DNA from: Bradyrhizobium daqingense
GTDB lineage: Bacteria; Pseudomonadota; Alphaproteobacteria; Rhizobiales; Xanthobacteraceae
Direction of reading: 5' to 3'
Assembly (NCBI RefSeq): GCF_021044685.1
Contig: NZ_CP088014.1
Span: 2,156,001-2,220,000, forward strand
Length of the DNA: 64,000 bases
Below are positions 42,667 through 51,327 of this stretch, piece by piece. The translations under genes and the position numbers were made by a program. Every line of letters begins with the position of its first letter. Position 1 is the stretch's first letter. Under the pieces are notes generated by a model. It did not search any database and was not told the DNA's origin. It saw nothing but the letters and a program-made list of their open reading frames with translations.

Positions 42667-43431
42667 TCAGGAAACGCCGCCGATCTTCTCGGAGACGATC
42701 CTGGCCGCGCTGCGCAGCTCGGCGGCGATGGTGCTGGCCTCAGCGGCGGGAATCTGATCCTGCCGCACCAGCGGCACGGTCATTGCGGCCACCGCGCGGC
42801 CGGAGGCCTCGATGATCGGGCAGCTATAGGCGAGGATGCGCGTATAGCCGTCATCATTGGAGAAGTTTCCACCTTCCGACGAAATGCGGTCGAGCGCCGC
42901 AAGCGCCTTCTTGGTGCTGATCCGATCGTTGGTCGCGATGACCTGCGCAAGCTCTTCGCGCCGGCCTTCGAGCTGGAAGGCCGCCAGCACCTTCGCAGAA
43001 GCGTATTGCTGGGTGAGTGGAAACACCGCGCCGACCTTGACCGACCAGCCCATCAGCCATTCCGGCTCGATCCGGGCAATCACCATGAACTGCTCGCCAT
43101 GCAGCACCGTCAGGTGACAGGACAATTGTACGCGGGAGGCGAGCTGCTCCATCACCGGCAGCGCCGCCTTCAGAAGGCGCTCGGTTGGTGGGAATTGCGA
43201 GGCAATCCGGAACAGTTTCAGCGTCAGCGTGTATTCGCCGGTCGCGGGGTCGCGCGCGACATAGCCACGGCGCTCCAGCGCCACCAGCATCCGGAAGATC
43301 TCGCTGACAGAGCGACCGACACGTTCGGCGAGCTGCTTCTGGCTCAGGCCGCGTGCAGCGCCCGCCAGCGCCTCCAGAAGGTCCAGCCCCTTTTCCAGGG
43401 CGGGCGCGCCCGGCTGCAGCTTCTCAGTCAT
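42667..43431 (-). CDS. IclR-family transcriptional regulator
   Basis: A 254-residue regulator. The N-terminal winged helix is seen (ALEKGLDLLEALAGAARGLS, QKQLAERVGRSVSEIFRML, GYVARDPATGEYTLTLKLF), then the effector-binding GAF-like domain with PVMEQLASRVQLSCHLTVLH and the C-terminal GNFSNDDGYTRILAYSCPI. The family usually controls nearby catabolic genes; the nearest candidates are the ADC/binding-protein/SDR operon at 37-40 kb, from which it is now separated by the IS and repeats. That link is inference. Confidence 0.92.
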   Translation of the reverse strand: MTEKLQPGAPALEKGLDLLEALAGAARGLSQKQLAERVGRSVSEIFRMLVALERRGYVARDPATGEYTLTLKLFRIASQFPPTERLLKAALPVMEQLASRVQLSCHLTVLHGEQFMVIARIEPEWLMGWSVKVGAVFPLTQQYASAKVLAAFQLEGRREELAQVIATNDRISTKKALAALDRISSEGGNFSNDDGYTRILAYSCPIIEASGRAVAAMTVPLVRQDQIPAAEASTIAAELRSAARIVSEKIGGVS

Positions 43432-43470
43432 TCCTTGGGCCTTTTTGGATCAGCGCCCGTGAGCACAGCT

Positions 43471-44106
43471 CGTAGGATGGGTTGAGCCCTTGCGAAACCC
43501 ATCGCTGCTCTATCCCCGCTCACCGTAATCGCGGCTGTCATCCGACTGATCGCCGGCCCAATCGACTGGGTAATTGCCAAGCTCGACGTGGCGATGAAAC
43601 GAGGAGGGCGCCCAGTCACGTACCCGGTTGACGAGCCCGTGCTTGACCGGATTGATATGAACATAGTCGACATGCCGCGCGAAATCGTCGTCGTCGCGAA
43701 TGGTATGCTCCCAATATCTGCGTTGCCAAATGCCCCGTTCACCTTTGGCCGACCGGCTTGGGGATATCCTCTCATTGCGCGCCAGAGCGCGCGAGAAGGT
43801 GGATTTGATCGACTGCCAGCGCATTGCAAAATCAGCATCACCTTCAGGTAACGTCCACACCGTATGAAGGTGGTCAGGTAGCACCAAGATGGCATCGATC
43901 GTGAATGGATGGCGCTGGTGCGTTTCGCGAAACGCCCGGCGCAACACCTCGATATGATCCGTCAGCAAAGCCAGCCTCCGCTCCGCCAGATTGACGGTGA
44001 AGAAGAAGCACCCACCCGGAACGAAGTTGCGGCGGTACGCGGTCATGGCGTGATACTATCACGAAACAAGTGCGATGGGTTTCGCAATGGCTCAACCCAT
44101 CCTACG
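43471..44106 (-). mobile_element. REP-RAYT element (REPtron) with 35-bp inverted ends
   Basis: A 636-bp unit with one RAYT gene. The left end (43471-43505, starting CGTAGGATGGGTTGAGCCCT) and right end (44072-44106, ending GGCTCAACCCATCCTACG) are inverse complements over 35 bases with a single mismatch, and each is itself a short palindrome (GATGGGTT...AACCCATC). This is the layout of REP sequences flanking their transposase. Confidence 0.88.
43510..44046 (-). CDS. REP-associated tyrosine transposase (RAYT, Y1_Tnp/IS200-like)
   Basis: A 178-residue single-strand-acting HUH transposase. The HUH motif is in ILVLPDHLHTVWTLPEGD near residue 58, with the Trp-rich start FFFTVNLAERRLALL; WQSIKSTFSRAL and the diagnostic IWQRRYWEHTIRDDDDFARH and YVHINPVKHGLV follow, the last two typical of RAYT proteins of REP-type elements. 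The gene fills the space between two REP ends. It appears intact. Confidence 0.92.
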   Translation of the reverse strand: MTAYRRNFVPGGCFFFTVNLAERRLALLTDHIEVLRRAFRETHQRHPFTIDAILVLPDHLHTVWTLPEGDADFAMRWQSIKSTFSRALARNERISPSRSAKGERGIWQRRYWEHTIRDDDDFARHVDYVHINPVKHGLVNRVRDWAPSSFHRHVELGNYPVDWAGDQSDDSRDYGERG

Positions 44107-44164
44107 GGCTACTGCATTTACTCATCGCCCTTCCGACCCCGTTAGCACAAATTAATCGCGAGAA

Positions 44165-44680
44165 TTATTGCTTTAGTCCGCTTTGATACAAAAGCTCCTG
44201 AACAACGCTTCGAATGTCGCCGATCAATGGTTGAATGTCGCCTCTCTTAGCCACAAAAAATCGATTGTGTGATGACTTGTCGCCCACATCTTTTAACTTC
44301 GGAAGCGCCGATTTGAGATTTCGGCTAGGGTTCCAGGCAGTCTCTTGCAACGTTGCAGCTATAAGGTCTCTTAGAAAAAGGTAGTCACCACTCGGCCCTT
44401 TGATCTTGTGGGCAACTCGATGCTTTTCGAAGGTCTCGATGATGAGCGTTTCGATCAGGCGACGGATCATCACTGCGCAAGCATCGTACCAGCCCTTCTC
44501 GTAAGCGCCGTTGATCTGTTGCGCGATCGCTAAGATATAGGTCCTGGTATTGCTGGTCAGCGACTTCATGATGACCTGGTGTGAATTGGGAGCCAGACCT
44601 TCCTCAGGTGGCCCCAACTCTCGCTCTACGTCGGCGTTGATCGCTTGCGCTGCCGCGAACACATTCCTCGCTGAAGTCAT
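44165..44680 (-). CDS. Protein of unknown function, coupled to a broken DUF5343-like gene
   Basis: A 171-residue, mostly helical cytoplasmic protein. No signal or membrane segment. Segments GWYDACAVMIRRLIETLIIE and DKSSHNRFFVAKRGDI are reminiscent of DUF4145/HEPN-like helical proteins, but I cannot assign it with confidence. Base composition is lower in GC than the neighbours, suggesting acquired DNA. Its ATG overlaps the stop of the upstream gene by four bases (ATGA), so the two once formed an operon. The upstream gene is frameshifted, which leaves its own translation uncertain. Confidence 0.65.
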   Translation of the reverse strand: MTSARNVFAAAQAINADVERELGPPEEGLAPNSHQVIMKSLTSNTRTYILAIAQQINGAYEKGWYDACAVMIRRLIETLIIETFEKHRVAHKIKGPSGDYLFLRDLIAATLQETAWNPSRNLKSALPKLKDVGDKSSHNRFFVAKRGDIQPLIGDIRSVVQELLYQSGLKQ

Positions 44681-45308
44681 GCTTGCTCAGACTTAGAACC
44701 GTACAGGTGTTTCGCCATACTCTCGAAAATCTTGTCAATCTGCTCCGCAGATGATTCCGGGGAAATGTGGATTTGGATATCGATGTGTACCGCCGGGTGC
44801 GGAGGAGACCCGCCGTTAGCGGATGGAGAAACGGGCGCCATCGACGGCGCGGCTGGCGTATGTAATGGACCGGTCGATAGGACGTTCAGATCGTTTGCGT
44901 CGGTCGGTAAAAAATCGGCCTCTTCGACTAGGCTCTTGAAGGTCTGCACGGTCTGCCTGATGACTTGTTCTCCGCCCGTGGAACTGGTGCTGAAGACATG
45001 AGTCAAGACTGCCGGGGATTGGCTGTTTGCGTCAGGATAGAGTGCGAATAATTCAGAGTAACCCTGCTTTATGGCCTTCCCCAGAACTGCTCGATGATTT
45101 TGGCCGCGATATTCGCTCCACAGTGACGTCGGAATAGTCGAGCTATCGACCAAGCCAAGACGTTGATCATGCTGGGATCGTTGCTCGAGGTATATCCGAG
45201 CGTCTTGAGGTGAGCCGTAGTTAGCTTCGGTGGAATGCCAGTTGTACGAACTTTCTGAAGCAAACCCTTCAATTTGCCCGTGACGGGCGTGTACGGATAA
45301 GTGGGCAA
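44677..45308 (-). pseudogene. DUF5343-like gene, frameshifted by a small deletion
   Basis: Two overlapping frames make one family-like protein. The first (from 45308) reads PYTPVTGKLKGLLQKVRTTG and GYTSSNDPSMINVL; the second continues LVDSSTIPTSLWSEYRGQNH, GYSELFALYPDANSQSP and a tail ending YGSKSEQA. DUF5343 proteins normally read ...VLKFIGxVDxxGxPT.. at this join, so about 10 bases (the codons for roughly KFI plus part of G) seem lost near 45154-45157. Both frames otherwise look undamaged, so the break is recent or a sequence error. The downstream gene is coupled to it. Confidence 0.6.
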
Positions 45309-45654
45309 AAGACTTTCCTCCTCGATAATGCTTGAGGAGGCTGCAACTAATGCGTGAGTCGCAAGCGGAAACGCGAGTTATTCTCCCTATTCACATAGTT
45401 TAGCGCTCAACTCGGGATTATGCGGCTACGCTATTTCAAGCCGCCGTTCCACGCGGCGCCACGTAGATCAAACGCAACCCCCAGGGTTTGTTGTTCGATC
45501 GGTCCGGCGAGCGCAGTCGCGTCACCGCTCACTGCCAAAGCCCCAAGAAGCGGCGCCGCGGTTGGGAATGACAGCGAGTTCGGGCCATTCCCCTTGAGCC
45601 CCACCCCGATTCGTGCGACCTCCGCACCAGCAAAAACCCCATCCTGAGCCTTCG
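45309..45654. other. Divergent intergenic region before purD
   Basis: About 345 bases of lower GC at the left, GC-rich at the right. No gene or repeat is supported. It marks the end of the accessory stretch and holds the purD promoter and presumably that of the broken DUF5343 gene. Confidence 0.4.
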
Positions 45655-46938
45655 ATGCACATTCTCCTGCTCGGTTCCGGCGGCCGCGAACATGCCCTGG
45701 CGTGGAAGATCGCGGCCTCTCCCCTGGTGACCAAATTCTGGTGCGCGCCCGGCAATGCCGGCATCGCGAAGGAGGCGGAATGCGTCGCGCTCGATGTCGC
45801 CGACCATGAAGCGGTGATCGAGTTCTGCAAGGCGAACGCGGTCGAGCTCGTGGTGGTCGGGCCGGAGACGCCGCTGGCGGCGGGCATCGTCGATGATCTC
45901 ACCGCCGCCGGCATCAAGGCGTTCGGGCCGAGCAGGGTGGCGGCGCAGCTCGAAAGCTCCAAGGGCTTTACCAAGGCGCTCTGCACCGAGTTCGGCATCC
46001 CGACCGGCGCCTACAAGCGCTTCACCAACGCCAATGACGCCCGCGCCTATGTGCAGAGCCAGGGCGCGCCGATCGTGGTCAAGGCCGATGGCCTCGCCGC
46101 CGGCAAAGGCGTGGTCGTCGCCAAGACCGTGCGCGAGGCCGAGGATGCCATCGCCATGATGTTCGAGGGCGCCTTCGGCGAGGCCGGCGCTGAGGTCGTG
46201 ATCGAGGAGTTTCTGCCGGGCCGGGAGATCAGCTTCTTCGCGCTCTGCGACGGCGAGACCGCGATCCCGCTGGCCTCGGCCCAGGACCACAAGCGCGTGT
46301 TCGACCACGATGTCGGCCCGAACACCGGCGGCATGGGTGCCTATTCGCCGACGCCGCTGGTCACGCCTGCCATCCACGACGCGATCATGGCCAAGATCAT
46401 CCTGCCGACGGTAGCTGGCATGAAGCAGCGCGGCACGCCATTCCGCGGCGTGCTCTATGCCGGGATCATGCTGACGACGCAGGGCCCAAAGCTGTTCGAG
46501 TTCAACGTCCGCTTCGGCGATCCCGAGTGCCAGGTGCTGATGCTGCGCATGATGTCGGACATCGTGCCGGCGTTCCTCGCCGCCTGCGACGGGGAGTTGA
46601 AGCATTTCGATCTGCGCTGGCATCCGGAATCCGCGCTCACCGTGGTGATGGCCGCCAAGGGCTATCCCGGCGACTATCAGAAGGGGACGCGGATCTCTGG
46701 CCTGGAGGAGGCTGCCAAGGTCGACACCGCCGAGATCTTCCACGCCGGCACCGTCGAGAAAGATGGTGCAATTCTCGCCAATGGCGGCCGCGTGCTCAAC
46801 GTCTGCGCGCTCGGCAAGACCGTGACCGAGGCGCAAAGCCGTGCCTATCAGGCCGTCGACCGCATCGACTGGCCGGACGGATTCTGCCGCCGCGACATCG
46901 GCTGGCAGGCCGTGGAGGCGGAGAAGGCCAGGAAATAG
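45655..46938 (+). CDS. purD: Phosphoribosylamine-glycine ligase PurD
   Basis: A 427-residue ATP-grasp enzyme of purine synthesis (GAR synthetase). It starts [20 protein letters not shown] and shows the ATP-binding [20 protein letters not shown] near residue 140, the ATP-grasp metal region [19 protein letters not shown], and [16 protein letters not shown] and [18 protein letters not shown], all PurD hallmarks. The ATG at 45655 is the family start; an upstream GTG at 45613 would add 14 unrelated residues. Confidence 0.97.
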   Translation: MHILLLGSGGREHALAWKIAASPLVTKFWCAPGNAGIAKEAECVALDVADHEAVIEFCKANAVELVVVGPETPLAAGIVDDLTAAGIKAFGPSRVAAQLESSKGFTKALCTEFGIPTGAYKRFTNANDARAYVQSQGAPIVVKADGLAAGKGVVVAKTVREAEDAIAMMFEGAFGEAGAEVVIEEFLPGREISFFALCDGETAIPLASAQDHKRVFDHDVGPNTGGMGAYSPTPLVTPAIHDAIMAKIILPTVAGMKQRGTPFRGVLYAGIMLTTQGPKLFEFNVRFGDPECQVLMLRMMSDIVPAFLAACDGELKHFDLRWHPESALTVVMAAKGYPGDYQKGTRISGLEEAAKVDTAEIFHAGTVEKDGAILANGGRVLNVCALGKTVTEAQSRAYQAVDRIDWPDGFCRRDIGWQAVEAEKARK

Positions 46939-46960
46939 GCTGCCGATCCGGACGGCGCGA

Positions 46961-46990
46961 CAGACGCGCGGACCCGGAATCTCGAGGCAT
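46961..46990. repeat. Fragment of the ATTCCGGGG-type palindromic repeat
   Basis: CGCGCGGACCCGGAATCTCG matches the core of the repeat at 14903-14978, but only one arm is present. It sits just after purD. Confidence 0.4.
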
Positions 46991-47144
46991 TGTGTCACCG
47001 CACCGCCACATCCACATTCCAGAATATGCAATCGGTCGTTGGGGTTAGCCGCCCCGCCGATTATACCGCTACTGTGCATGGGGTTGTTTTCGACCATCGT
47101 TGTGTCGAGGCGGCCCTCGCCTGACCAGACAAGGATGCAAAAAG

Positions 47145-48050
47145 ATGTCCGACCTCGCCGACCTCTATCCGGGATTTGCCGCTGAATGGGTCGACACTTC
47201 CTTCGGCCGCATCTTCGCCCGCGTCGGGGGGAAGGGCCCGCCGCTGCTGCTGCTGCACGGCTTCTCCGAGACCCACGTGATGTGGCACCAGGTGGCGCCT
47301 GAGCTCGCCGACGCCTTCACGCTGATCATCGCCGACCTGCCGGGCTATGGCTGGTCCGACATGCCCGCCAGCGATGCGCTGCACATCCCCTACAGCAAGC
47401 GCGCCATGGCCAAGGCCATGGTCGAGGTGATGGAACGGCTCGGCCACGTGCATTTCGCGCTCGCCGGCCACGACCGCGGCGGCCGCGTCGCCTATCGCTT
47501 GGCGCTCGATCATCCCGGCCGGCTGTCGAAGCTCGCCGTGCTCGATATCCTGCCGACCTATGATTACTGGGAGCGGATGAACCGCGCCTATGCGCTGAAG
47601 ATCTATCACTGGACCTTCCTGGCGCAGCCCTATCCGCTACCGGAGACGCTGATCTCTGGCAATGGCGAGTTCTTCCTGCGCTTCAAGATGGCGAGCCAGA
47701 CCAAGTCGAAGACGCTGGACGCCATCGACGCGCGCGCGCTGGAGCACTACCTCGCCCCGTTCCGCGATCCCGCCCGGATCCATGCGATGTGCGAGGACTA
47801 CCGCGCCGGCGCCTATTTCGATTACGACCTCGATAAGGCCGATTTCGAGGCCGGCAAGAAGATCACCATTCCGATGCTGGCGCTGTGGGGAAATGCCGGC
47901 ATCGCCCAGGCCGCCTCGACCCCGCTCGACACCTGGACGCAATGGGCCACCAACGTCATCGGCATGCCCGTGGACTCCGGGCACTTTCTCACCGAGGAGA
48001 ATCCGGACGATACCGCGCGGGCGTTGCGCGAGTTCTTCGCGGCAGACTAG
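47145..48050 (+). CDS. Fluoroacetate-dehalogenase-like alpha/beta hydrolase
   Basis: A 301-residue cytoplasmic hydrolase very like Rhodopseudomonas palustris RPA1163. Seen: [15 protein letters not shown], the nucleophile motif [19 protein letters not shown] with Asp110, Arg111 and Arg114, the acid Asp134 (AVLD), the halide-binding pair His155-Trp156 ([15 protein letters not shown]), Tyr219 (DYRAGAY) and the catalytic His280 (SGHFL). These match the numbers of the studied enzyme exactly. It probably cleaves fluoroacetate or another haloacetate to glycolate. Start: ATG 47145 with AAGGA upstream. It converges on tadA with a four-base overlap of 3' ends. Confidence 0.9.
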   Translation: MSDLADLYPGFAAEWVDTSFGRIFARVGGKGPPLLLLHGFSETHVMWHQVAPELADAFTLIIADLPGYGWSDMPASDALHIPYSKRAMAKAMVEVMERLGHVHFALAGHDRGGRVAYRLALDHPGRLSKLAVLDILPTYDYWERMNRAYALKIYHWTFLAQPYPLPETLISGNGEFFLRFKMASQTKSKTLDAIDARALEHYLAPFRDPARIHAMCEDYRAGAYFDYDLDKADFEAGKKITIPMLALWGNAGIAQAASTPLDTWTQWATNVIGMPVDSGHFLTEENPDDTARALREFFAAD

Positions 48051-48493
48051 CGCCGCTCGCGAAAAAACTCCCGCAGCAGCCGCGCCGCCTCGCTCTCGCC
48101 GACGCCGGAATAGACGTCGGGCGCGTGATGGCAGGTCGGGGAGGCGAAGAACCGCACGCCTGACTCGACCGCACCGCCCTTGAGGTCGGCCGCGCCGTAA
48201 TAGAGGCGCCTCACCCTTGCAAAGGAGATGGCGCCCGCACACATGGTGCAGGGCTCCAGCGTCACGTAGAGGTCGCAATCCGGAAGGCGCTCGCTGCCGA
48301 GCTTCTTCGCCGCCTCGCGCAGCGCGATGATCTCGGCATGGGCGGTCGGGTCACGGTCGGTGAGCGTCCGGTTGGCCCCGGTGGCGATGACCTCCTGATC
48401 GCGCACGACCACGCATCCGATCGGAACTTCGCCCGATTTTCCGGCATTTTCGGCCGCATCAAGCGCCAAATCCATGAAAGAAGGGGCTTTCAT
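48047..48493 (-). CDS. tadA: tRNA adenosine(34) deaminase TadA
   Basis: A 148-residue zinc-dependent deaminase that makes inosine at tRNA-Arg position 34. The zinc site is seen as [10 protein letters not shown] near residue 50 (His and catalytic Glu) and [16 protein letters not shown] near 83 (two Cys). The ATG at 48493 is chosen; an ATG four codons upstream is possible. Its 3' end overlaps that of the hydrolase gene by four bases (convergent). It is divergent from the pseudouridine-synthase gene. Confidence 0.95.
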   Translation of the reverse strand: MKAPSFMDLALDAAENAGKSGEVPIGCVVVRDQEVIATGANRTLTDRDPTAHAEIIALREAAKKLGSERLPDCDLYVTLEPCTMCAGAISFARVRRLYYGAADLKGGAVESGVRFFASPTCHHAPDVYSGVGESEAARLLREFFRERR

Positions 48494-48626
48494 GCCTCGT
48501 ATCATCGCCAGAAACCTGCTACTAGCTCCGCCTTCAGCAAGAGTGGATACCGATTTTGCCTGAGCATGCGGCTCGCAGCGAGCGCGCGCAATGCTCATCG
48601 CACGACCCCGTTAAGTGAGATCATTC

Positions 48627-50690
48627 ATGCCTCGCGACAGCGACAAAGACAACGATTCCCGCGGCCGGCGAGGCCCTCCCAAGGGGCCGCCCAAGGGCCG
48701 GTCCGGCAAGCCCCGCGGCCCCGAGAAGAAATTCGCCAAGCGCGGCCCTGAGGGCAGGAGCGACGCCCGCCCGCCCCGCGGCGACCGTGACAGCCGCCCG
48801 TTCCGCCGCCGCGAGGAGGGCGATGCCCCGCGCCGCGATTTCAGCGACCGTCCGCGCTTCAAGCGCGACGACCGCGGTGGTGAAGGGCGCGGTGGCGAAG
48901 GCCGCGGCGAGCGCAGCTTCAAGCCGCGCGGCGACCGTCCGTTCTCCGATCGCGCTTCGCGCGATGGCGAGAAGCGGCCGTTCAAGCCGCGCGGTGATCG
49001 TCCCTCCCATAACCGCGACGACCGTCCGCCGCGCAGCCGGGATCGCGACGATGCCCGTCCGGCCGGCCGGACCGGTGAGCGGAAGTTCGGCGACAAGCGG
49101 CCCTATGCGCCGCGCGGCGATCGCCCCGAGCGCAAGTTCGACGGCGAGCGGAAGTTTTCGCGAGGCGGGGATCGCGGCGAGCGCCCGCGCGATCGTGGCG
49201 AGCGCGGCGATTCCAAGCCGTGGCAGAAGCGCGACGACCGCCCGCATGGGGATCGTCCCCGCAAGGATTTTGGTAAGGGTCCACGCAAGGATTTCGGCGG
49301 CCGTGACCGTGGCGAAGACAAGCCCTGGCAGAAGCGCGAAGGCGGCGAGGACCGTCCGCGTTTCTCGCGGTCACGCGACGATCGCGCATCTGGCGACCGC
49401 CCGTTCCGCGAGCGATCGAAATTCGATCGTCCGCGGGAGGATCGTCCCAAGTTCGATCGGCCTCGTCGCGACGGCGACGGTGAGCGCGGTGGGCGCGGCG
49501 GTGATCGCCCGAAATTCAGTCGTCCACGTGAGCGCTCCGAGCGCCGCTCCGATTGGCACGAGCATCCGCGTAGCGAGGGTCGCTTCGGCGACCGTCCGCG
49601 CCGCGACAACGAGGATGAGAGCCGGATCTTCGAAAGGCGCCCCGCCTTCGGCGGCCGCGGCGCCTATCGTGAGCGCGATCGTGACTTCGAGGGTCGGCCG
49701 CGCCGCGAAGACGCACCGAAGCCGAAGAAGGCTGGCGAGCGCATTGCCAAGGCGCTGGCGCGCGCGGGGCTGGCCTCGCGGCGCGATGCCGAGGAGATGG
49801 TCACGCAAGGCCGCGTCACGGTCAACGGCCGGGTCATCAATTCGCCGGCGCTCGACGTCACCGCAAACGACGTCGTCATGGTCGACGGCAAGCCGTTGCC
49901 GCCGCGCGAGCGCACGCGGCTGTTCCTCTATCACAAGCCGCGCGGGCTGATGACCACGCATGACGACCCCGAGGGGCGTCCGACCGTGTTCGACAATCTG
50001 CCCGAAGGCCTGCCGCGCCTGATCAGCGTCGGCCGGCTCGACTTCAACACCGAAGGCCTGCTGCTGCTCACCAACGACGGGGGCCTGGCCCGCACGCTCG
50101 AGCTGCCCGACACCGGCTGGCTGCGGCGCTACCGTGTCCGCGCCCATGGCGACGTCACGCAGGCGCAGCTCGACGCGCTCAAGGACGGCATCGAGATCGA
50201 GGGCGTCAAATACGGCCCGATCGAAGCGACGCTGGAGCGCGACCAGGGCGCCAATGTCTGGCTGGTGTTCGCGATCCGCGAGGGCAAGAACCGCGAGGTG
50301 CGCAACGTCTGCGCTCATCTCGGGCTCGAGGTGAACCGGCTGATCCGGGTGTCGTACGGCCCATTCCAGCTCGGCGAGATTCCTGAAGGCCAGGTCGACG
50401 AGATCCGCTCGCGCGTGCTGCGCGAGCAGCTCGGCGACAAGGTGATCGAGAAGTCGGGTGCGGAGTTCGACGTGCCGGCGAAATCCGCCGGGGGCGGGGA
50501 CGATGCACCGAAGAAGCCGATGAAGCGCGCGGTCATCAACGACCGCAAGGGCCGCCGCGTGCTGGTGCAGCGCACCGGCAGCGAAGAGGCGCGCGAGCGC
50601 AATGAGATGGAAGCGAATGGCTACGGCCCGCCGCGCCGTCCCAAGCGCGGCTATCACGGCAAGCGCGATCTGACGCCGCGGGAGGACTGA
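48627..50690 (+). CDS. Large-subunit rRNA pseudouridine synthase (RluB-like) with a long RGD-rich N-terminus
   Basis: A 687-residue protein in which only the last ~320 residues are the enzyme. An S4 RNA-binding domain begins near residue 370 (AGERIAKALARAGLASRRDA), followed by the RsuA/RluB/E catalytic domain with GRLDFNTEGLLLLTNDG near 470 (catalytic Asp) and GKNREVRNVCAHLG near 555. Residues 1-365 are low complexity, dominated by Arg, Asp, Gly, Lys and Phe in RGDRP/SFKPRGDRPFSD-like repeats, probably disordered and RNA-binding. It isomerises uridine in 23S rRNA, RluB-like. It is followed two bases later by rsmD. Confidence 0.9.
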   Translation: MPRDSDKDNDSRGRRGPPKGPPKGRSGKPRGPEKKFAKRGPEGRSDARPPRGDRDSRPFRRREEGDAPRRDFSDRPRFKRDDRGGEGRGGEGRGERSFKPRGDRPFSDRASRDGEKRPFKPRGDRPSHNRDDRPPRSRDRDDARPAGRTGERKFGDKRPYAPRGDRPERKFDGERKFSRGGDRGERPRDRGERGDSKPWQKRDDRPHGDRPRKDFGKGPRKDFGGRDRGEDKPWQKREGGEDRPRFSRSRDDRASGDRPFRERSKFDRPREDRPKFDRPRRDGDGERGGRGGDRPKFSRPRERSERRSDWHEHPRSEGRFGDRPRRDNEDESRIFERRPAFGGRGAYRERDRDFEGRPRREDAPKPKKAGERIAKALARAGLASRRDAEEMVTQGRVTVNGRVINSPALDVTANDVVMVDGKPLPPRERTRLFLYHKPRGLMTTHDDPEGRPTVFDNLPEGLPRLISVGRLDFNTEGLLLLTNDGGLARTLELPDTGWLRRYRVRAHGDVTQAQLDALKDGIEIEGVKYGPIEATLERDQGANVWLVFAIREGKNREVRNVCAHLGLEVNRLIRVSYGPFQLGEIPEGQVDEIRSRVLREQLGDKVIEKSGAEFDVPAKSAGGGDDAPKKPMKRAVINDRKGRRVLVQRTGSEEARERNEMEANGYGPPRRPKRGYHGKRDLTPRED

Positions 50691-50691
50691 C

Positions 50692-51249
50692 TTGCGCGTC
50701 GTCGGCGGTCGCTTGAAGGGGCGCAATCTCGCCTCACCGTCCTCGCGCGACATCCGCCCGACGGCGGACCGGCTGCGCGAGGCCGTGTTCAACATCCTCG
50801 TGCACGCCTATGACGATCCGATTGTGGATGCGCGCGTGCTCGATCTCTTCGCCGGCACCGGCGCGCTCGGCATCGAGGCGTCGTCTCGCGGCGCGAAGTT
50901 CACGCTGTTCGTCGACAATGGCGCGGAAGCGCGGGCGTTGCTGCGCAACAATGTCGAGTCGCTCGGCCTTGGCGGCGTCACAAAAGTCTATCGCCGCGAT
51001 GCGACCGACCTCGGCCCCGCGCATCCCGTCGAGCCGTTCTCACTGGTGTTCCTCGATCCACCCTACGGCAAGGGCTTTGCGGAGAAGGCGCTGGCGAGCC
51101 TGCGTGACGGTGGCTGGCTGACGCCGGGCGCGCTGCTGGTGGTGGAGGAGGCCAAGGCCGAGCAGTTCGCGACGCCGGACGGATATGAGGAGCTGGAGCG
51201 GCGGGCTTATGACGACACGGAGTTCGTGTTTCTGCGTAGGGCGGATTAG
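50692..51249 (+). CDS. rsmD: 16S rRNA (guanine966-N2)-methyltransferase RsmD
   Basis: A 185-residue SAM-dependent methyltransferase that modifies G966 of 16S rRNA. Seen: RVVGGRLKGRNLASPSSRDI at the start, RPTADRLREAVFNIL, the SAM loop LDLFAGTGALGIEASSRGA and the catalytic LVFLDPPYGKGF. It starts at TTG 50692 with GGGAGGA upstream, two bases after the pseudouridine-synthase gene; both act on rRNA. Its last codons (CGT AGG GCG GAT TAG) are the first bases of a REPIN-like element, so the C-terminus RRAD is repeat-derived. Confidence 0.95.
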   Translation: MRVVGGRLKGRNLASPSSRDIRPTADRLREAVFNILVHAYDDPIVDARVLDLFAGTGALGIEASSRGAKFTLFVDNGAEARALLRNNVESLGLGGVTKVYRRDATDLGPAHPVEPFSLVFLDPPYGKGFAEKALASLRDGGWLTPGALLVVEEAKAEQFATPDGYEELERRAYDDTEFVFLRRAD

Positions 51250-51319
51250 CGCAGCGTAATCCGCTATCGTCGCTGTGGATGCAGAAGAGGCGGGTTACGC
51301 TGCGCTAACCCGCCCTACG
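51235..51319. repeat. REPIN-like palindromic element at the 3' end of rsmD
   Basis: An 85-base element with CGTAGGGCGGATTAGCGCAG at the left end and GCGCTAACCCGCCCTACG at the right. The left end encodes the last four residues and stop of rsmD. The termini match the other CGTAGG elements in the window, with GGCGG in place of GGTGG. Confidence 0.85.
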
Positions 51320-51327
51320 GCATCGAA

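Noticed and set aside
43505..44071. A target-site duplication for the RAYT element
   Set aside because: The bases flanking the two ends (ACAGCT and GGCTAC) do not form a convincing direct repeat, and REP/RAYT elements are not expected to make one.
45529..47097. A 522-codon minus-strand frame opposite purD
   Set aside because: It is an antisense shadow; purD on the plus strand has full ATP-grasp motifs.
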